DNA of 64,000 nt from contig NZ_JAALJI010000002.1 in assembly GCF_011064595.1 (NCBI RefSeq), positions 62,001 to 126,000 on the forward strand. The letters run 5' to 3'. The position numbers and the translations under genes were made by a program. Origin of the DNA: Paludisphaera soli (GTDB lineage: Bacteria > Planctomycetota > Planctomycetia > Isosphaerales > Isosphaeraceae). Within the stretch, counting starts at the first letter, position 1. Every line of letters begins with the position of its first letter. The notes beneath the pieces are model-generated. The model did not search any database. It was not told the origin of the DNA and worked only from the letters and a program-made list of their open reading frames with translations. Positions 9,103 through 18,467 of this stretch are shown here, piece after piece.

Positions 9103-10779
9103 ATGGCCGAGCCGCCCCTCCCGACGACCAGCGTCGGGCGTTACCTGGTCGACCGGATCGCCGGCCTGGGGGTCGAGCACGTCTTCGGGATCCCCGGCGA
9201 CTACGTGCTGGGCCTCTACAAGATGCTCGAAGAGAGCCCGATGAAACTGATCGGGACCACGCGGGAGGACAACGCCGGGTTCGCGGCCGACGCCTATGCG
9301 CGGGTTCGAGGCCTGGGCTGCGTCTGCGTGACGTACTGCGTGGGCGGCCTCTCGACCGCCAACAGCATTGCGGGGGCCTACGCGGAGAAGTCGCCGGTGA
9401 TCGTGCTCAGCGGCTCGCCAGGCATGGGCGAACGGGCGCGGAACCCGCTGCTGCATCACAAGGTGAAGACGTTCGAGACCCAGTTCGACGTCTTCCAGCA
9501 CCTCACCGTCGCCTCGGCCGTGCTCGACCGCCCCGAGACGGCCTTCGCCGAGATCGACCGGGTCCTGGACGCAGCCCTCCGGTTCAAGCGGCCGGTCTAC
9601 CTGGAGATCCCGCGCGACCAGCTGCACGTCGTCCCGGGCGCTCTCCACCACCGCCGCTCCACAGCCCATCCCAGCGATCCCGACGCGCTCCGCGAGGCCC
9701 TCGACGAGACCGAGGCGCTGCTGACCTCGGCGCGGCGGCCGATGATCCTGGCCGACGTCGAGATCCACCGCTTCCACCTCCAGGCCGAGCTGATGGAGCT
9801 GGCCGAGGCGACCGGGATGCCGATCGCCACGACGATCCTGGGCAAGAGCGTCGTCGCCGAGACCCACCCGCTGTTCGCGGGCGTCTACGAGGGCGGCATG
9901 GGTCGTCCCGAGGTCACCGAGCTGGTCGAATCGTCCGACTGCCTGCTGATGCTCGGCTGCTTCCTCACCGACATCAACCTCGGGATCTTCACCGCCAAGC
10001 TCGACCCGTCCCGCTGCATCGACGCGACCAGCGAGGATTTGCGAATCCGCCGCCATCACTACCGCGACGTCCGGCTCGACGACTTCATCCGGGGGCTCAT
10101 CGAGCGTCGGCTCCGGGTGCAGCGGGTGACGATCCCGGCCAGGACCAATCCGTTCGCGGAGGTCGAGATCGGCCCCGGAGATTCGCCGGCGACTTCCTCC
10201 GCGGTCTTCGCCCGGCTCAACCGCCTGCTCACCGAGACCACGGGGACGACGGTCGTCGCCGACGTCGGCGATTCGCTGTTCGGGGCGACCGATCTGGAGA
10301 TGGAGCGGCACACCGAGTTCCTCAGCCCGGCCTACTACACGTCGATGGGCTTCGGCTTGCCGGCGGCCCTGGGCGCGAACGTCGCCAACCCCGGTTCGCG
10401 GGTCCTGGTGATCGTGGGGGACGGGGCCTTCCAGATGACCGGCATGGAGCTGTCCACGATCGCCCGCCACGGCTTCAACCCGATCGTCGTCGTGCTCAAC
10501 AACCACGGCTACACCACCGAGCGGTTCATGCTCGAAGGGGCGTTCAACGACGTCTTCAACTGGGCCTACCACCGCATCCCCGACGTGCTGGGGACCGGAC
10601 TGGGGTTCGAGGTGCGGACCGTCGCCGAGCTGGACGACGCCCTGGCCCGGGCGTGGGCGAACACCGCGAGTTTCAGCCTGATCAACATCCACCTCGATCC
10701 GTACGATCACAGCCCCGCGCTGGAGAGGCTGGCCCTCCGGATGGCGACCCTGGTGGACCGTCGGCCCGAGGCCCCCTGA
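9103..10779 (+). CDS. ThDP-dependent 2-oxoacid decarboxylase (pyruvate/indolepyruvate decarboxylase family)
   Basis: A 558-residue enzyme, the normal length for this family. The N-terminal Pyr domain has the catalytic Glu in GTTREDNAGFAADAYA and the paired His in NPLLHHKVK, both characteristic of pyruvate, phenylpyruvate and indolepyruvate decarboxylases rather than acetolactate synthases. The C-terminal PP domain has the GDG-x(n)-NN cofactor motif, GDGAFQMTGMEL ending in VVLNNHGYTTE. The expected reaction is non-oxidative decarboxylation of a 2-oxoacid to an aldehyde and CO2; the substrate cannot be resolved. AGGAG at 9091-9095 fits ATG 9103. It is monocistronic, with a hairpin just downstream facing a convergent gene. 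Confidence 0.9.
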   Translation: MAEPPLPTTSVGRYLVDRIAGLGVEHVFGIPGDYVLGLYKMLEESPMKLIGTTREDNAGFAADAYARVRGLGCVCVTYCVGGLSTANSIAGAYAEKSPVIVLSGSPGMGERARNPLLHHKVKTFETQFDVFQHLTVASAVLDRPETAFAEIDRVLDAALRFKRPVYLEIPRDQLHVVPGALHHRRSTAHPSDPDALREALDETEALLTSARRPMILADVEIHRFHLQAELMELAEATGMPIATTILGKSVVAETHPLFAGVYEGGMGRPEVTELVESSDCLLMLGCFLTDINLGIFTAKLDPSRCIDATSEDLRIRRHHYRDVRLDDFIRGLIERRLRVQRVTIPARTNPFAEVEIGPGDSPATSSAVFARLNRLLTETTGTTVVADVGDSLFGATDLEMERHTEFLSPAYYTSMGFGLPAALGANVANPGSRVLVIVGDGAFQMTGMELSTIARHGFNPIVVVLNNHGYTTERFMLEGAFNDVFNWAYHRIPDVLGTGLGFEVRTVAELDDALARAWANTASFSLINIHLDPYDHSPALERLALRMATLVDRRPEAP

Positions 10780-10810
10780 TTTCTCGGCGGGCCGACCTTC
10801 GAAACGCCGA

Positions 10811-10841
10811 CGGGCCGGCCCCTTCGAGAGGGGCCGGCCCG
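10811..10841. terminator. GC-rich hairpin between convergent genes
   Basis: A perfect 13-bp inverted repeat (10811-10823 with 10829-10841) with a 5-base loop. It lies between the stop of the decarboxylase gene at 10779 and the stop of the convergent FG-GAP gene at 10884. There is no long T-tract on either side, so it probably serves as a bidirectional stop or an RNA 3' end stabiliser. Confidence 0.6.
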
Positions 10842-10883
10842 CGGTGTCTCGACCAATCGGATATCCCCGCGCGGGGGCGAGGG

Positions 10884-13526
10884 TCAGCCGGGGAGGGGGT
10901 TGTTGCGGGCGTTGTACTTCTGGACCTTGTTCTGGACCGGGACGACCCGGCCCTTGTGGACCCACTTGTACGACTCGCCGTTGCTGAACCGGCCGCGGGT
11001 GTAGACGTTGCGGCCGAGCGTCCAGACGCCGTTGGCCCGGTCGAAGTCCTGGGCGCCCGCCGGGGTGCGACCGTTGACCTTCAGCCCCTTGTAGGCCTGG
11101 AGCCGCTGCCGGAAGCCGGCGGGGGGCAGGTACTGCTGGATCGCCACGTTGACCGGGATGGGGGCGTAGTTGAGCTGCGACATCGCGGCCAGGGTCGGCA
11201 CGAAAGAGCTGCCGAGCGGCGAGACATAGGTGGACGGGGTGAAGACGCCCGGAGGGATCGGGGCCGCGACGCCGCCTCCCCCACCGCCGCCCCCGCCGCC
11301 GCCCCCGCCGGTGTTGATCGGGGCGGAGGCGATCCACTGCTGGTTGGGGGCCGCCGCGGTCGGCAGGGTCAGGCCGGTCACCACCAGGGTGGAGGTCCCC
11401 GTCGGCAGGTTGAGCGACGACCGGGGCGAGATCGTGATGATCGCCTGGGTCGCGTTGGCCGGATTCGCCGTGACGGTCGCGTTCGCGAACAGGACGCCGT
11501 TGACCGTGACGGTCGTGGGGTCGATGTCGGTGACCGGGTTGAACGCCACGCCGCTGGGGGTGGTGGCGCTGGTGACGTAGATCTGCATCGCGTCGGGGGT
11601 CGTCCGGTTCACGGCGAACGGCGTGCTGGTCGAGTTGTCGATCTGCACGATGTTCGTGGTGATCACGTTCGACGCGGGCGGGATGCCGACCGAGACCCGA
11701 GCCCCCTCGACGATGAAGCCGGCGCCGGCGAGGTTGCCCGAGTTGATGATGGTGTAGCCGGGGGACCCGATGATGAAGTCGCCCAGCAGGTCCGAGTCCG
11801 CGGTGCGGGTCTGGCCCGAGTTGAACAGGCGGCCCGAGACGGCGGCGCCGAAGAACGGCGCAGAGGTCGCGACGGGGAAGCCCGGGGTCGACGCCGTGAG
11901 GAGCAGGCCGGCGAGGCTGGAGGCGTTCTCGGCCTGGGTCAGCGAGAAGGTGCCGGTGAAGAGCCCGGCGTGGCCCGGCAGGTAGTAGGCCGCCCCGCGA
12001 TTGGAGTTGAAGCCGGGCGAGCCGATCAGGATGGCGCTGGGCTGGCCGCTGTTGACCGGCGCGGCGGAGGAGACCGCGTAGCCGGCCAGGTCGCCGGTGG
12101 TCGTACCCGTCAGGGTCAGCGAGCTGATCGAGTTGGGGATGGTGTCGGCCGTGAAGATCCCGTTGACGACGTTGTTGGCGCCGCCGTAGAGGAGGATCGC
12201 CCGGCCCGTGTTGGTGACGTACCCGGGGCCGCCGATCAGGACGTCGCCGAAGCCGTCGTTGTTGAAGTCGCCGCCGCCGGAGACCGCGAAGCCCAGCTGC
12301 TCGCCGGCCGAGCCGCCGATCACCGCCCCGGCGACCGGGGCGGGGGTCGAGCCGCTCGCCGTGCCCACGCGGGCGAGCGAGATGAAGCGGTAGCTGTTGG
12401 TGACGATCGTCTGGTTGATGAGGTTGCCGCCGTAGACCACATACGCGGCGCCGGCCCCGCCTCCCGCGCCGGCGGCCCCGATGATCAGGTCGGCCAGGCC
12501 GTCGCCGTTGACGTCGCCGCCTTCGCCGCCGACCGCGAAGCCGACCTGGCTGCCGCCGGTCGGGCCCGCGAGGACCAGGCCGGGGACGCTCCCCTGGCCG
12601 ATCGTCGTGACGTCGATGGTCGTCGGCGACGCCGGCAGGTTGTTGCCGGTCATGACGTAGACGGCGCCCGAGGTGGCGACGCCGGCCACCGAGGCCGCCG
12701 GGGCGCCCAGGGCGATGCCGTTCGACCCGTCGTTCAGGAAGTTGCCGATCCCGGCCACGCCGCCGCCCAGCTGCGACCCGAGCGACGAGCTGACGAAGGT
12801 GATGACCGTCACGCCCGCGGCCTGCGCCGAGGCCGGGTCGTCCAGGTCGATCGTCTTGTTCGCCAGCGTGCTCAGGTTGCTCGTGCCGTACACGAGGTAG
12901 GCGCGACCGGTGCCGACGCCGCTGGTGAACGAGCCGGCGACCGTGCCGTTGGGGGCGCCGATCAGGAAGGCGGGCGTCCCGCGGATCGTCCCCGCGAACG
13001 CCACCGACTCGCCGAGCTGCGAGTTCGGCTGCTGGCTGGTGATGAACGTCACGCCGTTGAACGCGTAGGCGTTCGTCGAGCTGCCCGTGATCGGATTGGT
13101 CTGCAGATCGCCGCCCAGCGTGGTGAGGTCGCCGACCCGGCCGTTGGGGGCGTTGTTCAGCCAGTCCGCGGTGACGGGCCCGGAGTTGGTGACGGCCTGC
13201 GAGCCGAACACCAGGTAGGCCGACGGGACGGTGTTCGTCCCCGTGTTGTCGATGGCCGGGGCGCCGATCAGGAAGCTGTCGAACCCCGTGCCGTTGATGT
13301 TGCCGAGGTTGGCGACGCTGTAGCCGGCCCCTTGCAGGGGCGTGCTCGTCCCCACCATCGCCACGCCGACGTTGGCGGCGGCGATGTTGGGCAGGGCCGG
13401 CGGGGCCGTCCCGCCCAGGTCGATGGAGAGCAACACCTTCGCCTCGAGGTCTTCCGCCCGCGGGCGGAACTTCGCAGGCTTGTGCGCCGGGGCGCCGGAC
13501 CGAGGACCGCGATTGCCAAACAGCAT
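10884..13526 (-). CDS. Secreted FG-GAP / integrin-alpha-like beta-propeller protein
   Basis: An 880-residue extracellular protein. The frame is open further upstream, but ATG 13526 is preferred: GGGAG precedes it, and the N-terminus then reads MLFGNRGPRSG followed by RPRAEDLEAKVLLS, the planctomycete extracellular motif. Residues about 60-560 hold at least four FG-GAP-type repeats with calcium-loop-like signatures such as GDVNGDGLADLIIGA and GDFNNDGFGDVLIGG, so a beta-propeller is expected. A beta-sandwich-like domain follows, then a poly-Gly linker of about 13 residues (coded near 11275-11312) and a basic C-terminal region of about 100 residues. The role is probably in adhesion or the cell surface; no enzyme motif is seen. 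Confidence 0.85.
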   Translation of the reverse strand: MLFGNRGPRSGAPAHKPAKFRPRAEDLEAKVLLSIDLGGTAPPALPNIAAANVGVAMVGTSTPLQGAGYSVANLGNINGTGFDSFLIGAPAIDNTGTNTVPSAYLVFGSQAVTNSGPVTADWLNNAPNGRVGDLTTLGGDLQTNPITGSSTNAYAFNGVTFITSQQPNSQLGESVAFAGTIRGTPAFLIGAPNGTVAGSFTSGVGTGRAYLVYGTSNLSTLANKTIDLDDPASAQAAGVTVITFVSSSLGSQLGGGVAGIGNFLNDGSNGIALGAPAASVAGVATSGAVYVMTGNNLPASPTTIDVTTIGQGSVPGLVLAGPTGGSQVGFAVGGEGGDVNGDGLADLIIGAAGAGGGAGAAYVVYGGNLINQTIVTNSYRFISLARVGTASGSTPAPVAGAVIGGSAGEQLGFAVSGGGDFNNDGFGDVLIGGPGYVTNTGRAILLYGGANNVVNGIFTADTIPNSISSLTLTGTTTGDLAGYAVSSAAPVNSGQPSAILIGSPGFNSNRGAAYYLPGHAGLFTGTFSLTQAENASSLAGLLLTASTPGFPVATSAPFFGAAVSGRLFNSGQTRTADSDLLGDFIIGSPGYTIINSGNLAGAGFIVEGARVSVGIPPASNVITTNIVQIDNSTSTPFAVNRTTPDAMQIYVTSATTPSGVAFNPVTDIDPTTVTVNGVLFANATVTANPANATQAIITISPRSSLNLPTGTSTLVVTGLTLPTAAAPNQQWIASAPINTGGGGGGGGGGGGGVAAPIPPGVFTPSTYVSPLGSSFVPTLAAMSQLNYAPIPVNVAIQQYLPPAGFRQRLQAYKGLKVNGRTPAGAQDFDRANGVWTLGRNVYTRGRFSNGESYKWVHKGRVVPVQNKVQKYNARNNPLPG

Positions 13527-13970
13527 CTGGAGACTCCCTTCTCCCAGGCATCCTTCCGCGTCCCGCCACGAGACATCTCGCCACGGCGCCTCGCGGGGGG
13601 CCCCCTCATTGGAACCGGTCGGGCCGGGAGGCACCTGCCTCCGGTCCGGACGGGTACGGCGCGAATCCGCCGCCGAGGGTCCCTTATTACCACTGGGATT
13701 TCGGCCTTGACGCGGCCTTTTCTCCACTCCAAAGCCGATCCACCCCGGTTCGACGACTTCGGGCCGCTCGCGCTTTCAGTTCAACTCGGACAATCGGCAG
13801 GCCCGATACAAACGGCGTGAGAGTCGCCGCGAGTCGTCGATCCGTCGCACCGATCGTCCCCGCCAACCCGGCCGGGCCGTCGCGGACGGGTTCGAGCCCC
13901 GCCGGCGGCCCGGTGGTGCGCCCCCCCCGGGGCGGCGGTCCGAAGGGATGCCAGTCGTCGAGGCAAAAGC
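13527..13970. other. Divergent intergenic region, FG-GAP gene and export operon
   Basis: 444 bases without a convincing gene separate the divergent FG-GAP gene and the TolC-like gene, so promoters for both must lie here. I find no close match to a -35/-10 pair. GAGG at 13962-13965 is the probable ribosome binding site for the TolC-like gene. The right half is GC-rich and has runs of G and C. Confidence 0.5.
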
Positions 13971-16688
13971 ATGGCCGATAACAAGCTCAGGACCCCCAGG
14001 ACGCCCCTCGCGCGGTACGGCGTCTTGCCGACCTTGCTCGCGGCGACGCTGGGCACCCAGCCGGGATGCACGCGCGAATTCTTCCGCGAATGGGCCAACC
14101 AGGACGTCTCTGAGGCGGTCTTCGAGAAGAGTCGCGACCCGCGATGGCGGCTGGACACGTTCTCGGTCGAGCCGCCGGCCCTCTCGCGGTTCGCCGACCC
14201 CTACGACCAGGACTTCCCGCCGGCCCCCCCCGACGACCCGGCCGCCGAGGCGCTCTCGCCCGTCCCCCAGGCGCCGAACAATCGGCTCCTCGTCCCGGCC
14301 GAGGGGAACGGCTACATGGACCTCCTCGAGCGCTGGGACCAGGAACGCGCCACCTATCCAAAGGCGGCCAGGCGGACGGCCCCGGCCTCGCCCGCTCGCG
14401 ACCTGAACGAGCCGGCGACCCCCACCCCGCCGCCCGGCCCCTCCAACGCCCCCTCGCCCTTCCCCGGGCCGGCCGGGGCCGATGGGCCGACGACCCTCAA
14501 GCTCGACCGGCCCCGCGACCGCAAGGCCGCGCCGGTCCTCCTGGCCGACGCCCGGAAGTATCCGAAGGGGACGATCCCCCCGCCCCGGCCCGCCGAGAGC
14601 TTCGAGAAGTCGGCGGTCGACCCCGAGGCCCGTCGGGCCGGATTCCAGGGCCAGGAGCCGGACAGGGACCTCGGGCCGGCGCCCGCGACGCCGCTCGATC
14701 CCAACCCCGAGCGGCGCGACCTCGCCGACCCGGCCCTCCCCAGGCCCGGGGAGATGCAGCCGGAGCGCGGCGACGGGGCGTTCACCGAATCCCAGGCGGC
14801 CGAGCTGGCCGGCATCCTGGTCCCTACGATCCCCGAACTGGACGAGGCGGTCATCGCGGGGCTCCCCAGCGGCTCCAAGTTCTACCGGGTGAACATGCAG
14901 CAGGCGTTCACCCTGGCCCTCATCAACAGCCGGTTCTACCAGACCCAGTTGGAGAACCTCTACTCCTCGGCCCTCGCCGTCACGCTCCAGCGGTTCGCCT
15001 TCCAGCCCCAGTTCTATGCGGGTTCGACGCCTTCGACTTCGCCGCTGGGGGCGGGGTTCCCGGGCCTGAACCCCGGCAACGCCTTCAACTACGCGACGCG
15101 ATACGCCCCGGGCGGCCAGGTCTCGAACCTCCAGCTGAGCGAGATCGCCGGCGTAGGCAAGCTCCTCAACTCGGGCGGCCGGCTGCTGCTGGGCTTCGCC
15201 AACCAGGTCGTCTTCAACCTCGTCGGCACCAACCCGATCCAGCCCTCCGTGCAGTCCTCCCTGCCGCTCAGCTTCGTCCAGCCCCTCTTGCGGGGCGGCG
15301 GCCGGGCCGTGACGCTGGAGGCGCTGACCCTGGCCGAACGCTCGCTGCTCTACCAGGTCCGCTCATTCGCACGATTCCGCCAGGAGTTCATCGTCTCGGT
15401 GCTGATCGGCGGCTCGGTGCAGAACCTGGGGTCGACCTTCGCCCTCGCGGGCTTCTCGTCGGGCGGCAACGTGGACCCGGTCGTGGGCTTCGTCCCGACC
15501 GTGGTCAACGCGGCCCGGATCGAGATCTCCAAGCGGAACGTGGCGACCCTGGAGCAGATCGTGAGCCTCTACGAGCAGCTCATCGACGGCGAGGCGTCGG
15601 GCCTCACGCAGCTCCAGGTCGACCAGGCCCGGAACCAGCTGGTCGGCGGCCGCAGCCAGCTCGCCCAGAACATCCTGAGTTTCCGCAACGGCCTGGACCA
15701 GTTCAAGCTCCAACTCGGCCTCCCCCCGGACACCCCGATGTCCGTGGACCTCAGCCTGTATGAGCCGTTCCTGGACGTTTTCCGTCGGATCGACGACTGG
15801 CAGCGCAACCCCAAGCGCGACCTCGACGAGCTGCCCCAGATCATCCAGAGCGTCCCCGAGCTGGAGGACGTCGTCATCGACGGCCGGTCGGTCCTGGCCC
15901 CCTACCGCCAGATCGAGGGCGAGGCGGACGAGAGCCGGCTCGAGGAGATCCTGCAGGCCGGCGTCCGGACCGCCATGGAATACCGGCTCGACCTCATGAA
16001 CGCCCGAGCCCAGCTCTACGACGCCTGGCGACAAATTCGATTTCGGGCCAACGCCCTCCGCGGTATACTCAACGTCGGCCTGACCAATCAGGTCTTGACC
16101 CCGCCCACGACGACCAACCCGTTTGGCTTCATGTCCCAGGCCACCCAGTTCAGCCTGGTCCTGAACGCCGAGCTCCCCCTGATCCGGCTCTCCGAGCGCA
16201 ACCAGTTCCGCCAGGCCATCATCGACTACCAGCGGCAGCGACGATCCCTGCAGAACCAGGAAGACGCCCTAAAATTCAATCTTCGTCAAGACATCAGGCA
16301 GATGCAAATCGCCTACTTCCAATACGAGATCTCCAAGCAGCAGCTGACCCTGCAGGCTCGGCTGAAGGACCAGGCGTTCGAGCAGATCGTGGCGCCGCCG
16401 CAGGCGACCTCGGGGCAGAACCTGGCCCAGTCGGCCAACGCCGCGGCCCAGACCCAGAACCTGCTCCAGGCCCAGGGCAACCTGATCCAGCAGCAGCTGT
16501 CGATCGTCCAGAACTGGCAGGCCTTCGAGCTCGCCCGACTGACCCTGTACCGCGACATCGGCACCTTGCCCTACGACGAATGGGAGGCGTTCAGTGAACT
16601 TTTCCCTGCAGAATACCGAGGCCCCAGCCTCGGGGCCGGCACCAGCGACCCGCGACCTGCCGCCCCTGCAGCGCCCGAAACGCCGTAA
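13971..16688 (+). CDS. TolC-family outer membrane export protein with long N-terminal extension
   Basis: A 905-residue protein, about twice the usual TolC length. Residues 1-33 look like a signal ending in GTQPGC at position 33, a poor lipobox because Gln is at -3. Residues about 50-290 are Pro/Ala/Asp-rich and probably unstructured. The TolC/OEP fold starts near residue 300 (VNMQQAFTLALINSRFYQTQL) and shows the family's two helical repeats, including the coiled stretch DLMNARAQLYDAWRQIRF and Gln-rich helices to about residue 880. It should form the outer membrane channel of the tripartite exporter encoded by the next three genes. Its 3' end overlaps the HlyD-like gene by 95 bases. GAGG is placed 5 bases ahead of ATG 13971. 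Confidence 0.87.
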   Translation: MADNKLRTPRTPLARYGVLPTLLAATLGTQPGCTREFFREWANQDVSEAVFEKSRDPRWRLDTFSVEPPALSRFADPYDQDFPPAPPDDPAAEALSPVPQAPNNRLLVPAEGNGYMDLLERWDQERATYPKAARRTAPASPARDLNEPATPTPPPGPSNAPSPFPGPAGADGPTTLKLDRPRDRKAAPVLLADARKYPKGTIPPPRPAESFEKSAVDPEARRAGFQGQEPDRDLGPAPATPLDPNPERRDLADPALPRPGEMQPERGDGAFTESQAAELAGILVPTIPELDEAVIAGLPSGSKFYRVNMQQAFTLALINSRFYQTQLENLYSSALAVTLQRFAFQPQFYAGSTPSTSPLGAGFPGLNPGNAFNYATRYAPGGQVSNLQLSEIAGVGKLLNSGGRLLLGFANQVVFNLVGTNPIQPSVQSSLPLSFVQPLLRGGGRAVTLEALTLAERSLLYQVRSFARFRQEFIVSVLIGGSVQNLGSTFALAGFSSGGNVDPVVGFVPTVVNAARIEISKRNVATLEQIVSLYEQLIDGEASGLTQLQVDQARNQLVGGRSQLAQNILSFRNGLDQFKLQLGLPPDTPMSVDLSLYEPFLDVFRRIDDWQRNPKRDLDELPQIIQSVPELEDVVIDGRSVLAPYRQIEGEADESRLEEILQAGVRTAMEYRLDLMNARAQLYDAWRQIRFRANALRGILNVGLTNQVLTPPTTTNPFGFMSQATQFSLVLNAELPLIRLSERNQFRQAIIDYQRQRRSLQNQEDALKFNLRQDIRQMQIAYFQYEISKQQLTLQARLKDQAFEQIVAPPQATSGQNLAQSANAAAQTQNLLQAQGNLIQQQLSIVQNWQAFELARLTLYRDIGTLPYDEWEAFSELFPAEYRGPSLGAGTSDPRPAAPAAPETP

Positions 16689-18465
16689 GGCGTCGCTGGG
16701 CAAGATCTTGGCCCTGGGCCTCGTCTCCCTCCTCGCGGTGGGGGGCGTGGCCCTGGTCAGCGTCCCCGGCATGAGCAAGCCGATCCGCGGATTCTTCGCC
16801 CCGACCAGCCTCGACATCATCCCATTCGAGATCAAGCGCGGCCCGCTGCCGATCACGGTCACCGAGAAGGGCTCGCTGGAGAGCGCCAAGAACGAGGACG
16901 TGTACTGCCAGGTGGAAGGCCAGACCACCATCATCTTCATCCTCCCGGAAGGGACCCGGGTGAAGAAGGGGGAGCTGGTCTGCGAGCTGGACTCGGCGAC
17001 CCTCCGGGAGTCCCTGATCAACCAGAAGATCGCCACCCAGGGGGCCGACGCCGCCTATCAGCAGGCCAAGCTGACCCGCGAGGTCGCCGAGATCGCCGTC
17101 CGGGAGTATGAAGAGGGCATCTACGCCCAGGACAAGGCGACCATCAACGGCGAGATCAAGCTGGCCGAGTCCGACCTCGCCCGCGCCGCCGACCGTGTCG
17201 ACTGGGCCAACCGCATGTTCGACAAGGGCTACGTCTCCCGCGCCCAGAAGGTCTCCGAGGAGCTGAACAATCAGAAGGCCAAGTTCGCCCTGGAGCAGGC
17301 CCAGAGCAAGCTCTCGGTGCTGGAGAACTTCACCAAGGCCAAGACCATCAAGGAGTTGAAGAGCGACGTCGAGAAGGCGCTCTCGGACGAGCTGGCCAAG
17401 AAGCAGACCTTCGAGCTGGAGCGCGAGAAGGAGGCCAAGTTCGAGAAGCAGATCGTCAACTGCAAGCTCTTCGCCCCCGGCGAGGGGCTGGTGGTCTACG
17501 CCAACGACCCCGGCCGCAACTTCGGCAGCAACACCCCGCAGGTCGAGGAAGGCGCCACGGTCCGCGAGCGTCAGAAGATCTTCAGCCTGCCGGACATCGC
17601 CAACATGCAGGTGAACGCCAAGATCCACGAGTCGCAGATCGACAAGATCCTGCCCAAGATGAAGGCCCGGATCCGGGTCGACGCCTTCGCCGACATGGAG
17701 CTGGACGGCAGCGTCGTCGACGTCGCCCCCCTGCCCGACCCGTCGAGCTTCTTCAGCTCGGACATCAAGGTCTACACCTCGCACATCCGGATCGAGAACC
17801 CCCTGCCCGGCCTCCGCCCCGGCATGAACGCCGAAGTCGTCATCCTCGTCGACCGCAAGGAGGACGTGCTGACCGTGCCGGTCCAGGCGATCCTCGAATT
17901 CAAGGGCAAGGACCACCTCGCCGTCCGCACCCCGAACGGCTACGACCGCAAGGAAGTCGCCCTGGGCGCGACCAACGACAAGTACGTCGAGATCGTCGAG
18001 GGCGTCTCCGAGGGCCAGGTCATCGCCCTCAACCCGATCGCCCTGCTGAGCGACGAGGAGAAGCGGGAGCTGTTCGCCGTCGGCCGCGCCGCCTCCAAGA
18101 AAGACTTCGCCAAGGGCGACGGCGAGGCCGCGGGACCGGGCGGGCCGGGAGTCCCCGGCGGGCCCGCCGTCCCCGGCGCCGCGCCCGACGCCGCCAAGGC
18201 CAAGGGCAAGGGCGGCCGTCGCGGCGGCGCGGGCGGCGGCATGGGTGCGTTCATGGCCAAGATGCAGAACGTCCCCGCCGAGGACCGGGCCAAGCTCAAG
18301 TCCGCCTCGGAGGAGGAGCGGGCCGAGATCCTCAAGAAGGCCGGATTCACCGACGCCGAGCTCGACCAGATGCGACAGATGCGGGCGGGCGGAGGTGGCG
18401 GCGGGCCGGGCGGGCCCGGCGGCGGCGGGCCGGGCGGCGGCGGCGGCCCCGGGGGAGGCAACTGA
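16594..18465 (+). CDS. HlyD/MacA-type periplasmic adaptor (membrane fusion) protein
   Basis: A 623-residue protein joining the inner membrane ABC transporter to the outer membrane channel. The start is GTG 16594, chosen because GGGAGG lies at 16582-16587. This puts its first 95 bases inside the TolC-like gene. A single transmembrane segment is at about residues 36-55 (LALGLVSLLAVGGVALVSV). A barrel-sandwich half (CQVEGQTTIIFILPEGTRV) is followed by a coiled-coil hairpin of about 170 residues (residues 135-300), then the second half with VVYANDP and beta-barrel domains ending near residue 490. The last 110 residues are Gly/Pro-rich with an interposed helical stretch resembling small repeat helices. 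It is followed by the ABC ATPase gene after two bases. Confidence 0.9.
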   Translation: MNFSLQNTEAPASGPAPATRDLPPLQRPKRRKASLGKILALGLVSLLAVGGVALVSVPGMSKPIRGFFAPTSLDIIPFEIKRGPLPITVTEKGSLESAKNEDVYCQVEGQTTIIFILPEGTRVKKGELVCELDSATLRESLINQKIATQGADAAYQQAKLTREVAEIAVREYEEGIYAQDKATINGEIKLAESDLARAADRVDWANRMFDKGYVSRAQKVSEELNNQKAKFALEQAQSKLSVLENFTKAKTIKELKSDVEKALSDELAKKQTFELEREKEAKFEKQIVNCKLFAPGEGLVVYANDPGRNFGSNTPQVEEGATVRERQKIFSLPDIANMQVNAKIHESQIDKILPKMKARIRVDAFADMELDGSVVDVAPLPDPSSFFSSDIKVYTSHIRIENPLPGLRPGMNAEVVILVDRKEDVLTVPVQAILEFKGKDHLAVRTPNGYDRKEVALGATNDKYVEIVEGVSEGQVIALNPIALLSDEEKRELFAVGRAASKKDFAKGDGEAAGPGGPGVPGGPAVPGAAPDAAKAKGKGGRRGGAGGGMGAFMAKMQNVPAEDRAKLKSASEEERAEILKKAGFTDAELDQMRQMRAGGGGGGPGGPGGGGPGGGGGPGGGN

Positions 18466-18467
18466 TC

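Noticed and set aside
11275-11312. Tandem GCC/CCG-rich stretch suspected as a microsatellite
   Set aside because: It simply encodes the poly-Gly linker of the FG-GAP protein.
8902-13584. Very long open frame (about 1560 codons) on the minus strand
   Set aside because: It is antisense to the decarboxylase and out of phase with the FG-GAP gene, and is Arg/Gly/Pro-rich without any motif. Stop codons are rare in such GC-rich DNA.
10653-13820. Open frame of about 1055 codons on the plus strand, antisense to the FG-GAP gene
   Set aside because: Composition is Arg/Gly/Asp/Val-rich and repetitive because it mirrors the propeller repeats; the minus strand protein has the signal motif and domains.
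13828-13912. tRNA-like T-arm (GGGTTCGAGCCC) with pairable ends
   Set aside because: No D-arm or anticodon arm can be drawn, and the T-stem has a mismatch; the resemblance looks accidental in GC-rich DNA.
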